64,000 nt of DNA. Source: Desulfosoma sp. GTDB taxonomy: Bacteria; Desulfobacterota; Syntrophobacteria; Syntrophobacterales; DSM-9756. Within the stretch, counting starts at the first letter, position 1. The number at the start of each line of letters is the position of its first letter. Both the position numbers and the translations under genes were made by a program. The notes under the pieces were generated by a model. The model was not told the origin of the DNA. It saw only the letters and a program-made list of their open reading frames with translations, and searched no databases. The stretch lies in assembly GCA_037481875.1 (NCBI GenBank), contig JBBFKY010000013.1, forward strand, positions 1-64,000. The letters run 5' to 3'. Positions 28,259 through 36,333 of this stretch are shown here, piece by piece.

Positions 28259-29551
28259 ATGGGAAAAGTCTTTCGATTGCCCGATTTGGGGGAAGGCATT
28301 CATGAAGGAGAAATCATAGAGGTGCTGGTCAAACCGGGACAATCCGTTACGGAAGGTCAGCCTTTGCTTATTGTGGAAACGGACAAAGCCAGTGTGGAAA
28401 TACCTTCTCCCTTTACTGGTGTGGTCCAAACGGTGCATGTGGAAGCAGGCCAAGTGGTGCACGTGGGAGATCCTTTGGTGACGGTCCTTGAAGCCGAAGA
28501 GATCTCGGCGATCCAGGATCGAGAATTCCCGGCCAAGGTTCCAAGTGTTCGGGAACCGGTCGTGCCTCTCCAGGAAGGGCTTCCCGTGGCGGCTTCTCCG
28601 GCAACGCGGCGTTTGGCCAGAGAATTGGGCGTAGATCTTCGAAGCGTGCGTCCCAGTGGGCCTGGTGGGCGTGTGACCGCAGAAGATGTGCGAAAAGCGG
28701 CTCAGACTTTGCAAAAGCCCGAGGCACCTTCCGCCCGAGTACCCGATGTGACGGTACCGACCGAAGCCGTGCCGCCGCCGAGCCTTGCAGCCAAGGAAAT
28801 CGGCCTCGAGAAACCCCTGGCAGCGGCACCGGCGGTACCCAGCGAACGTCGTATCCCGTTGCGGTCGGTTCGACGGGTTATCGCGCGCCGTATGGCGGAA
28901 TCCTGGGCAAAAGTGCCCCATGTGACCCACCACGAAGGGATCGACATCACGGAGCTGGAACGGCTTCGCCAGCAACTGAATACCGAAACGCCCGAAGCTG
29001 AAAAGCACCTTTCCCTCACGCCTTTTCTTGTCAAGGCCGTCGTGGCGGTCCTCAAAGAGTTTCCGGCTTTTAACGCCCGCCTAGACGAGGCCCGCCAGGA
29101 AATCGTTTTTCAAGAGCAGTTCAATGTGGGCGTGGCCGTGGATTCGCCTCGAGGTCTCGTGGTTCCGGTGCTCAAAGAGGTGGACCGTAAAAGCGTCGTG
29201 GAACTGGCCGCTGAACTCAGGCAGGTCTCACAACGGGCTCGATCCGGTGAACTGACCCCCGACGATGTTTCGGGAGGCACCTTTACGGTCACCAATATCG
29301 GCCCTTTGGGTGGGCGAGGGTTTACGCCTATCATCAATTATCCGCAGGTAGCTATTTTGGGGGCCGGTAGAGCACGGCTTGAACCCGTCGTGACAGGCAC
29401 TTTGGAAGAACATAGCATAACGGTTCGGCTTATTCTGCCTGTGGTTTTGGCTTTTGACCATCGTGTTGTGGACGGGGCGGATGGAGCTCGCTTCGTCAAT
29501 CGGCTAAAAGCACTTCTGGAGGATCCGCGGAAACTTTTGATCGCGTTATAA
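28259..29551 (+). CDS. pdhC: Dihydrolipoamide acetyltransferase (E2)
   Basis: The 430-residue core of the complex. It has one lipoyl domain with the lipoylated Lys43 in ETDKASVEIP, an Ala/Pro-rich linker, a peripheral-subunit-binding domain (SPATRRLARELGVDLRSV, about 113-150), a second Pro-rich linker and the catalytic acyltransferase domain ending in FDHRVVDGADGARFV (active-site His and Asp). The name could also fit a branched-chain or acetoin E2; the pyruvate assignment rests on the E1 genes. A GGAGG-type site (CGGAGGATC) precedes the ATG. Confidence 0.92.
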   Translation: MGKVFRLPDLGEGIHEGEIIEVLVKPGQSVTEGQPLLIVETDKASVEIPSPFTGVVQTVHVEAGQVVHVGDPLVTVLEAEEISAIQDREFPAKVPSVREPVVPLQEGLPVAASPATRRLARELGVDLRSVRPSGPGGRVTAEDVRKAAQTLQKPEAPSARVPDVTVPTEAVPPPSLAAKEIGLEKPLAAAPAVPSERRIPLRSVRRVIARRMAESWAKVPHVTHHEGIDITELERLRQQLNTETPEAEKHLSLTPFLVKAVVAVLKEFPAFNARLDEARQEIVFQEQFNVGVAVDSPRGLVVPVLKEVDRKSVVELAAELRQVSQRARSGELTPDDVSGGTFTVTNIGPLGGRGFTPIINYPQVAILGAGRARLEPVVTGTLEEHSITVRLILPVVLAFDHRVVDGADGARFVNRLKALLEDPRKLLIAL

Positions 29552-30082
29552 AGCGCGAAAAGCTGACCGGCATGACGACTCCAAAAGATTATCTAAGAAG
29601 GTACTTTTTCTATGGGCGCGGGCGAGCCGACCGCTTTCACAGCAGGTTGCCGACAGACACACGGTGTTAGGACAATCGCTGGATGTTTTTCATCTTCGAC
29701 GTGTTTCTCTCAAAAAATTCCTGCACCAGGAAAAAAACCGGATGTTTTTGTGGAAGCGCGGTCCTCTGGCCCCATTTCTTCGCGGTCAAGACGTCCGCGC
29801 CTCCGGAAGCAGACACAGTTCAGGTTTGTAAAGCCACGGTGTGCCGTGCCCTTACCTTTGAAACATCAGTTTTCCAGAGAGCGCGCTAATGACGTAACGC
29901 TCTTTACGAAAACGGGGCACCCGCACTCCCAGAGAAAACTTCGTTTTTAGGCACATGACTCAAAGGGTGTTCCGCAGTATTCCGAGTCTGGTTATCAACC
30001 AAATTCCAAGAGAACCAATTGGCTTTGGCAAAGGGAAGCGAGCCGGTTTTCCACACATAGGACAATAGAGGGGTAATGCGCT
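29552..30082. repeat. Repeat-containing gap between E2 and E3 genes
   Basis: About 530 bases without a supported gene. It holds degenerate members of the GCGCGGGCGAGCC / GGAAGCGCGGTCC repeat type (about 29614 and 29751) and an inverted CGGTGTGCCGTGCCC stretch (about 29838). No clear promoter was found for the E3 gene. Confidence 0.5.
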
Positions 30083-31531
30083 ATGGTGATGGGGGAATTG
30101 AGTCAGGAAACCGAGGTGGCGGTCATTGGGGGAGGACCTGGAGGATATGCGGCGGCTTTTCGAGCCGCCGATTTGGGTCTCGAGGTGACTCTGGTGGAAC
30201 TAGAGCCTCAATGCGGAGGGACATGCTTGCTAAGAGGTTGCATTCCCTCCAAGGCTTTGTTGCAGACGGCCGAAATCATTTGGGACGCTGTGGAAGCCTA
30301 TCATCGAGGCGTGCGTTTTGAAAAACCGCAACTGGACTTGGACAAACTTCGAAGCTGGAAAGACGGTATTGTCCAAAAACTTGCCGCGGGCTTGGATAAT
30401 CTTGCCAAGAGACGAAGCGTTCAGATTCTAAGGGCTCGTGCTGTTTTTGAAGACGCGCACACTCTTCGATTAGAAGGTTCCGAAATCACGCATCTTAAAT
30501 TTCGCCATGCCGTCATCGCCGTAGGATCCGAACCCATAACTCTTTCCGGCATTTCCTTGAGCCCTCAAGGGCGCATCATGGATTCCTCGGGAGCCTTGGC
30601 CCTGGAAGAGATTCCGAGACGGCTTCTTGTGGTTGGAGGAGGCTATATCGGGTTGGAATTGGGTTACGCCTACGCTGTCTTTGGAAGTCGGGTCACACTG
30701 GTCCATCGAGGCACCAACATTTTGAGCGGTGTGGATGAAGACTTGGTGCGCCCTTTAGCCAAAAGGATCGGGGCTGTTTTTGAATCGGTGCGCTACAAAA
30801 CCCAAGTGGAAGAACTTCGGGAAGAAGCCGACGCCGTGGAAGTTGTTCTTAAAGGTCCTACAGGGACGGTTCGCGAAAGGTTTGATCGTGTTCTGATCGC
30901 CATCGGCAGAGCGCCCCGGAGCCGCGGCATAGGTTTGGAAAAGGCCGGTGTTGCCGTCAACGAAGCCGGGTTTATTCGGGTCGATGATCAGCGTCGAACC
31001 TCGGTGCCTCATATTTACGCCGTGGGCGATGTGGCGGGACAGCCCATGCTGGCGCATAAGGCCATGCGTGAAGGGAAAGTCGCCGCAGAGGCCATTGCAG
31101 GCATGCCTTCAGCGTATGATGTGCAAGCGGTGCCGGCTGTGGTTTACACGGATCCTCAAATCGCTTGGGCGGGACTTACGGAAAACGAAGCCCGTCAAAG
31201 CAAAATTCCGGTGAAAATCGCAAGGTTTCCTTGGGGAGCTTCGGGTCGGGCCCTGACTATGGATGCTGCCGACGGTTTGACAAAGATTCTTTTTGATCCT
31301 GATTCCGGTCGGCTTCTGGGCATGGGAATTGTGGGCCGAGGAGCCGAAACCATGATCGCCGAAGGGGTTTTGGCCATCGAAATGGGTGCTTCCGCCGAAG
31401 ATGTGGCCCTCACCGTCCATGCCCATCCTACACTGTCCGAAACCGAAGGCGAAGCGGCTGAAGTGTTTCTCGGCAGCGCCACCCATCTCTACGTTCCTCG
31501 AAGAACGCAAGAAAAAGTCACGTATGAATGA
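30083..31531 (+). CDS. lpdA: Dihydrolipoamide dehydrogenase (E3)
   Basis: A 482-residue flavoprotein disulfide reductase that reoxidises dihydrolipoamide with NAD+. It has the FAD motif GGGPGGYAAAFRA, the redox disulfide Cys48/Cys53 (GGTCLLRGCIPSK), the NAD-binding motif VVGGGYIGLELGYAYAVFG, the second FAD motif IYAVGDV and the catalytic HAHPTLSE at the C-terminus. GAGGGG 9 bases before the ATG supports the start. Although 530 bases downstream of pdhC, it lies on the same strand and very likely serves the same complex. Confidence 0.93.
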   Translation: MVMGELSQETEVAVIGGGPGGYAAAFRAADLGLEVTLVELEPQCGGTCLLRGCIPSKALLQTAEIIWDAVEAYHRGVRFEKPQLDLDKLRSWKDGIVQKLAAGLDNLAKRRSVQILRARAVFEDAHTLRLEGSEITHLKFRHAVIAVGSEPITLSGISLSPQGRIMDSSGALALEEIPRRLLVVGGGYIGLELGYAYAVFGSRVTLVHRGTNILSGVDEDLVRPLAKRIGAVFESVRYKTQVEELREEADAVEVVLKGPTGTVRERFDRVLIAIGRAPRSRGIGLEKAGVAVNEAGFIRVDDQRRTSVPHIYAVGDVAGQPMLAHKAMREGKVAAEAIAGMPSAYDVQAVPAVVYTDPQIAWAGLTENEARQSKIPVKIARFPWGASGRALTMDAADGLTKILFDPDSGRLLGMGIVGRGAETMIAEGVLAIEMGASAEDVALTVHAHPTLSETEGEAAEVFLGSATHLYVPRRTQEKVTYE

Positions 31532-31736
31532 TGTTTATGAGATACACATGCCCTTTTTGTTGGGAGAACTTCAGGGGCTTACGGCGGATCGAGCCAATAT
31601 CACCCGATGACTCAAGCCTGTTCAAAATGGTTATCCTGGCTTGAAAAACATCGGTGGTTGGCATTTTCGACGTCTTTTCTCCATGGCCATAGCCCAAAGA
31701 ACTCTTTCGCGCCCCGAGCGTCACCACAAATTTTTA

Positions 31737-31766
31737 TTGACCCGCCGTTATATCATATGAGATACA
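31737..31766 (+). promoter_or_regulatory. Candidate tup promoter
   Basis: TTGACC (31737-31742) is followed after 18 bases by GATACA (31761-31766). The -10 half lies inside the palindromic operator, so binding there would block transcription. Confidence 0.45.
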
Positions 31767-31769
31767 ACG
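31746..31769. promoter_or_regulatory. ModE-like operator upstream of tupABC
   Basis: A 24-base imperfect palindrome has half-sites CGTTATATC and GATACAACG around a 6-base centre; 18 of 24 positions are symmetric. It closely resembles the ModE operator of enterobacterial modA, whose half-sites are CGTTATAT and ACATAACG. It overlaps the -10 region of the candidate promoter. A ModE/TunR-type oxyanion-sensing repressor is the likely ligand; none is encoded in the window. Confidence 0.6.
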
Positions 31770-31900
31770 CATGTTTCGGTGTGTGTTTTGTTCTTTGGAA
31801 TCAAGGTCTTGAAGAGATTGTTTGGTGCGGGTGCCGGGGCTAGGAATCGAAGTCGAAAGGTTTCCTTAAAACGGGTTGCTGTGTGCATGGAGGAGAAGTC

Positions 31901-32740
31901 ATGAAAAAGATGAGTGTGGTTGGTGTCTTGGGCCTTCTGGTGCTGCTCTCTGGTCTGGGAACTTCGATGGCCTCAGGTGAAGAGGTGCTTATGATGGCGA
32001 CGACCACCAGCACGGATGCCACTGGTTTTCTGGATGCATTGGCTCCACAAGTCAAAAAAATTTTGGGTATTGATCTGCGTTGGGTACCGACGGGGACAGG
32101 TAAGGCTCTGGAACTTGGAAAGCGGTGCGATGCGGACATTCTTTTGGTGCATGCTCCGGAGGCTGAAAAGGCTTATGTGAATGCTGGTTACGGAAAGGAA
32201 CGGCGTCGGCTGATGTACAATGATTTTGTCCTCGTGGGCCCCCCCAATGATCCGGCCTCTGTCCGTGGAACGACCATTGAAGAGGCCTTGCGTCGTATCT
32301 ACGCATCGTCCTCGGTTTTTGTCAGTCGTGGGGATGATTCCGGAACCCACCAGAAGGAAAAGGAATTATGGAAAGCAGCCGGCATTGGAAACTTTGCGTC
32401 CTTGCCGTCTTACTTGGAAACAGGCCAAGGGATGATGCCCACGTTGGATGTGGCTGCTGAGCGTCGCGGCTACACATTGACGGATCGAGCCACTTTGGCC
32501 AAATTCCTGGAGGATCCTAAGCGTGCTGGATCTTTGGACGTACTTGTGGAAGGCGGTGAGATTTTGCTTAATCGGTACAGTTTGATCATTGTAAGTCCGG
32601 AAAAATGCCCTAAAACTAAGCTTGAAGCAGCCAAGCGTTTGACCGATTGGATGGTTGGACCTGAGGGCCAGGCCTTCATCGAAGCCTTTCGTGTCTCGGG
32701 GAAGCAGGTCTTTTTCCCGGACGCTGGCGGTCCTCAATAA
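31901..32740 (+). CDS. tupA: Tungstate ABC transporter substrate-binding protein
   Basis: A 279-residue periplasmic binding protein. A signal peptide (KKMSVVGVLGLLVLLSGLG...MASG) precedes the oxyanion-binding TTTSTDATG segment characteristic of TupA, and SRGDDSGTHQKEKELWKAAG, the second conserved ligand loop. TupA proteins bind tungstate with very high selectivity over molybdate. The start has GGAGGAG 6 bases upstream. First gene of tupABC. Confidence 0.92.
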   Translation: MKKMSVVGVLGLLVLLSGLGTSMASGEEVLMMATTTSTDATGFLDALAPQVKKILGIDLRWVPTGTGKALELGKRCDADILLVHAPEAEKAYVNAGYGKERRRLMYNDFVLVGPPNDPASVRGTTIEEALRRIYASSSVFVSRGDDSGTHQKEKELWKAAGIGNFASLPSYLETGQGMMPTLDVAAERRGYTLTDRATLAKFLEDPKRAGSLDVLVEGGEILLNRYSLIIVSPEKCPKTKLEAAKRLTDWMVGPEGQAFIEAFRVSGKQVFFPDAGGPQ

Positions 32741-32782
32741 ACGAGGGGCTTCCCCGGCATCCAAAGCTCTGAGAGGACTCAT

Positions 32783-33472
32783 GTGGATTATTTTGTCGTA
32801 TCATTTGGAAAAGCTCTCTCTCTGCTCCTAGGTGGTGATCCTGAAACTTACTCGGCTCTTCGAACGACGCTTTGGGTTTCGACGACTTCCTTAATCATGA
32901 GCCTTCTTGGAGGTGTCCCGCTGGGCTTTCTTTTAGGGTACGCCTCATTCCCGGGGCGTCGCTTTCTACGCACGCTTGTGGACACGCTCCTGTCGCTCCC
33001 AACTGTCCTCATTGGCCTTTTGGTCTATGGGCTTCTGACGCACCATGGACCTTTAGGCCGATTTGGTTTGCTTTTCACCGTGCACGCCATCATTATCGGG
33101 CAAACCCTTTTGGCTCTTCCCATTGTGATAGCTCTGACGGCGTCCGCTGTGGAAGCCTTGGACGAACGTCTTCATGTAACCCTTTTATCTCTGGGTGCTG
33201 GAAGATGGCGTCGGTTCCTCACCAGCGTGCGTGAGGCGCGTTTTGGATTGCTGACGGCATCGGTGACCGCCTACGGCCGGGTACTCACGGAAGTGGGCAT
33301 TGCCATCATGGTTGGAGGCAACATCAAGTGGCACACTCGAACATTGACGACGGCTATCGCCTTGGAGACCAACAAAGGCGATTTCGCCTCGGGCGTGGCC
33401 TTGGGTCTTATCCTTCTGTCTCTGGCTTTCCTGGTCAACATCGCATTATATGGTCTCAGAAAACGGGTCTAA
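32783..33472 (+). CDS. tupB: Tungstate ABC transporter permease
   Basis: A 229-residue inner-membrane permease with about five hydrophobic helices. The EAA-type loop is present as ALDERLHVTLLSLGAGRWRRF, and the N-terminal TTLWVSTTSLIMSLLGGVPLGF matches TupB. Translation begins at a GTG preceded by AGAGG; an ATG two bases earlier is in another frame. It sits between the binding protein and ATPase genes. Confidence 0.9.
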   Translation: MDYFVVSFGKALSLLLGGDPETYSALRTTLWVSTTSLIMSLLGGVPLGFLLGYASFPGRRFLRTLVDTLLSLPTVLIGLLVYGLLTHHGPLGRFGLLFTVHAIIIGQTLLALPIVIALTASAVEALDERLHVTLLSLGAGRWRRFLTSVREARFGLLTASVTAYGRVLTEVGIAIMVGGNIKWHTRTLTTAIALETNKGDFASGVALGLILLSLAFLVNIALYGLRKRV

Positions 33473-33500
33473 GTGCGGTGATGATGAAGGCGAGTCTTTG

Positions 33501-34550
33501 ATGGATGTTCTCATGTCTTCATCGACACCGCTCTATGAACTAGACAGAGTCGTGCACATTTATGACGACCGGCCGGTTCTTTCCATCGAGCGTTGGTCGA
33601 TGGCGCCGGGCGTTGTCTTGGGTCTCGTGGGCCCCAACGGAAGCGGAAAAAGCACGCTTCTTCGGCTCCTTGGCTTTGTCGAGTTCCCAGTCAGGGGTAG
33701 CATTTCGTTTCAAGGCCAAAGGGTCTCTCGGAATAACGCCCCGCACTTTCGCCAAGTCGTTACGTTGCTTCCCCAGAATCCCTACCTTTTAGATCGCACG
33801 GTGGCTGACAATGTGGCCTATGGGCTCTCTGTGCGAGGGATTCATCGGGATCGCACGGCCCGCGTGGCTGAGGCACTCCGATGGGTGGGATTGCTTCCCG
33901 AAGTCTTTGGACCTCGTTCGGTGCGCTCTCTTTCAGGAGGGGAAGCTCGTCGAGTGGCCTTGGCGGCGAGGCTTGTTTTGCGGCCTCATGTGTTGCTGTT
34001 GGATGAGCCCACAGCCGAAATTGACATGGAGACCGCGTACCTTCTCCGTCAGGCGGCCTTGAAAGCCCGTGCGGTGTGGGGAACCACAGTGGTCATGACC
34101 AGCCACGATTGGGGATGGCTTCTGGGGGTTTGTGACGAAATCCATCAGATGCATGGCGGGCGCCTTTTGGGTCGAGCTCCAATGAACCTTTTTGAAGGTC
34201 CGTGGAATGATGCGGGTGTGCCAGGAAAAGTTTGGAAAGATCTTGGTGGGGGTCTGAAACTTATGCTTGCGCTCAACCGATCCCGTGGAGCCACAGCCGT
34301 TGTACCTTCGGAACATGTGAGCCTTTTTAAAAGTCTGCCTGAAAGCCTTAAAGATCGGCCCAATGTTTTTCAAGGAATCATCACGGAACTTGCCCTTCAT
34401 GGCCGAAACGACCTTATTTTGGTTACGGTGCGCCTGGCCGAAAGAAGCCTACTGGCGTCGGTTTCCAAGGATCGCGTGAGCGCCGAAGGTCTTCAGCTCG
34501 GAACCCCGGTGTGGGCTTGGATTCCTGAAGATCAATGCCGCTGGGTTTGA
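33501..34550 (+). CDS. tupC: Tungstate ABC transporter ATPase with C-terminal TOBE-like domain
   Basis: A 349-residue ATPase: Walker A GPNGSGKSTLLRLLG, signature LSGGEARRVALAARL, Walker B LLLDEPTAEID and H-loop MTSHDW. The last 70 residues (NVFQGIITELALHGRNDLILVTVRL...) form a TOBE/MOP-like oxyanion-binding domain, which in ModC-type transporters gives trans-inhibition by the imported oxyanion. The frame is open from an ATG at 33450, overlapping tupB by 23 bases; 33501 is preferred because AAGGCGAG precedes it, but the choice is not firm. Confidence 0.88.
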   Translation: MDVLMSSSTPLYELDRVVHIYDDRPVLSIERWSMAPGVVLGLVGPNGSGKSTLLRLLGFVEFPVRGSISFQGQRVSRNNAPHFRQVVTLLPQNPYLLDRTVADNVAYGLSVRGIHRDRTARVAEALRWVGLLPEVFGPRSVRSLSGGEARRVALAARLVLRPHVLLLDEPTAEIDMETAYLLRQAALKARAVWGTTVVMTSHDWGWLLGVCDEIHQMHGGRLLGRAPMNLFEGPWNDAGVPGKVWKDLGGGLKLMLALNRSRGATAVVPSEHVSLFKSLPESLKDRPNVFQGIITELALHGRNDLILVTVRLAERSLLASVSKDRVSAEGLQLGTPVWAWIPEDQCRWV

Positions 34551-34667
34551 AATGTTTTGGCTTCCAGACAGGAATGCTGTGGGACCGATCTATGACACGC
34601 CATCATTCTTTAAGTTTCCCGTGCCATGTGAGCTGTTGTCTAACAGGCGGCCTAATCTTTTGGAGAG

Positions 34668-34811
34668 ATGGATGCCGGGGTAACCACCAAGGCCGATCTG
34701 GCAGGCTTCGCTGCAATGGCGTGGACTCCATTTGTGTCCACAGAAGGCGAGGTTTTTAAGTACCAGAGGGGACACTCGATGGGCTTGACGATGGCCCCTT
34801 GGGAACGTTGA
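34668..34811 (+). other. Short unassigned ORF
   Basis: A 47-codon frame (MDAGVTTKADLAGFAAMAWT to MAPWER) lies between tupC and the transposase remnant. GGAG is only 2 bases before the ATG, too close for normal initiation. It may be the tail of a disrupted gene; I do not recognise it. Confidence 0.2.
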
Positions 34812-35209
34812 ATGGCATAGGTTTGAACAGGAACTTCAGAAGACAGCCGATTCCCTTCATAGAAGATAAGGCGACACAAAAAAACGAAAAGGTTTTGGAA
34901 CGCATCGGGCGTCTCAAAGGAAAATACAGCATTGTGGCTCACTTCTATGAGATCCAAGTCAGTGGTAAAGAAAAAACAAAGCATGCAATAACAATAACTT
35001 CAAAAAACGACAAACCTGGGCTAAAAGTCTCAAGAGGGCATGCTGCAAAGAAAATGTATTCAAAATCTGAGGAATCGGCCGTAGTCGGTCTTGCGCCCTT
35101 TCAGATATCGAGCGGTGACCGAAGATCAGCGTTCAAGCAGGTCGGCGGCAAAGACAAAATCGACTTGTGGCCGGAAATCTGGAGTCGGGCCTTCCTGAGA
35201 GCGTGTTAG
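34799..35209 (+). pseudogene. Transposase remnant (COG5421/IS1634-like)
   Basis: A 136-codon frame whose central part (KVLERIGRLKGKYSIVAHFYEIQV, split by charged residues, then ITITSKNDK) resembles the mid-region of COG5421/IS1634-type transposases. No catalytic DDE motif, no full-length reading frame and no terminal inverted repeats are visible. The DNA around it is AT-richer than the flanking operons. It is best read as a decayed insertion sequence marking an accessory patch. Confidence 0.4.
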
Positions 35210-35343
35210 AAATTTTCGGACCGACTCCCGCTTTCAGGTGGCTGAGTCGTGGTTTAACCTGATTGTTATCGATATGCGGTAGTCGAAACGGGTGGCGTGT
35301 TTGTTCGAATGGTGTTGAGCGAATACTCAGGGTGGGAGGTCAT

Positions 35344-36333
35344 ATGAGAATATTGAACAATGGCGACAGCTCAACGCGGCGGAACCTTCGCGACATTTCT
35401 GTACTCTCCCGTGCCCAAGGGTGTCTTCTCGGCCAGCTTGCCGGTGACTCTCTAGGCAGCCTGGTGGAGTTTCGGACTCCGGATGACATTCGGCGGGAAT
35501 ACCCGAATGGCGTCCGTGAACTTGCCGATGGAGGCATGTGGAACACCATTGCCGGCCAACCGACCGACGATTCCGAAATGGCTCTTGCACTGGCCCGCTT
35601 GCTGGCGGCCCAGAGAAGATACGATCCCGAAGAAGCGAGAAAGGCCTACACCTTCTGGCTGAAATCCGGTCCCTTCGATTGTGGTATGACAGTCGAAGCT
35701 GGTCTGCGGGGCCGTCCCAATCCGGACAGCCAGGCCAACGGCGCGATGATGAGGATCAGCCCGTTAGGCATCTTCGGAGCCAACCACAACCTGGCGTTGG
35801 TTGCGGAGTGGGCACGGCAGGACGCGGCGATCACCCATCCCCATCCGGTCTGTCAGCAAGCGAACGCATTGTTCGCTATGGCGATTGCCTATGCCATCCG
35901 CGAGGGATGCGACGGCCGAAATCTCTACGAGCAGATTTTGACCTGGGCGGAAGACATGAAGGTGGATGGGAGCCTTTTGGAAGCGGTCCGAGGTGCCGCC
36001 GAATCACCGCCAGCGGATTATGTCCGCCTGCAGGGGTGGGTGTTGACGGCCTTTCGCAACGCCCTCTGGCAGCTTCTGTATGCCCCGAACCTGGAGGAAG
36101 CCGTTGTGGACACGGTCATGCGCGGGGGAGACACGGACACCAATGCCGCCATCTGTGGTGCACTTCTAGGCGCTGTCCACGGCCGGGACGCCGTTCCCGC
36201 TCAGTGGGTCGAATCCGTCCTGAATTGCCGGCCCGCAGCGGGAAAACCGAATGTGCACCGTCCTCGGCCCGAGTGTTTCTGGCCGGTGGATGCCTTGGAG
36301 CTTGCGGAGCGGTTACTGGGGTTTGATCAGTGA
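35344..36333 (+). CDS. ADP-ribosylglycohydrolase (DraG/ARH family)
   Basis: A 329-residue ADP-ribosylhydrolase that would remove ADP-ribose from a protein, nucleic acid or small-molecule target using two Mg ions. The family opening GCLLGQLAGDSLG, the metal motif PTDDSEMALAL (about 73-83) and the C-terminal GGDTDTNAAICGALLGA (about 261-277) are intact. GGGAGG 6 bases before the ATG fixes the start. No partner ADP-ribosyltransferase (DraT or DarT type) is nearby, and the base composition is more GC-rich than the AT-rich DNA on both sides, next to a transposase remnant, so the gene may be acquired. Confidence 0.88.
   Translation: MRILNNGDSSTRRNLRDISVLSRAQGCLLGQLAGDSLGSLVEFRTPDDIRREYPNGVRELADGGMWNTIAGQPTDDSEMALALARLLAAQRRYDPEEARKAYTFWLKSGPFDCGMTVEAGLRGRPNPDSQANGAMMRISPLGIFGANHNLALVAEWARQDAAITHPHPVCQQANALFAMAIAYAIREGCDGRNLYEQILTWAEDMKVDGSLLEAVRGAAESPPADYVRLQGWVLTAFRNALWQLLYAPNLEEAVVDTVMRGGDTDTNAAICGALLGAVHGRDAVPAQWVESVLNCRPAAGKPNVHRPRPECFWPVDALELAERLLGFDQ

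Larger units (their letters stand above)
31532..31900. other. Leader region of the tungstate transporter operon
   Basis: The 370 bases between lpdA and tupA hold no supported gene. A sigma70-like promoter and an overlapping ModE-like operator lie at 31737-31769, leaving a leader of about 130 bases before tupA. Confidence 0.5.

Noticed and set aside
29612-29950. ORF of 112 codons between E2 and E3 genes
   Set aside because: Translation of degenerate intergenic repeats, Cys/Arg/Ser-rich, with no supporting start site.
31524-31610. 28-codon ORF (MNDVYEIHMPFL...) after lpdA
   Set aside because: Too short, no clear ribosome site and no similarity that I can recognise.
34652-34984. Minus-strand ORF of 110 codons beside the transposase remnant
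   Set aside because: No ribosome site or motif; the plus-strand translation shows the transposase similarity.
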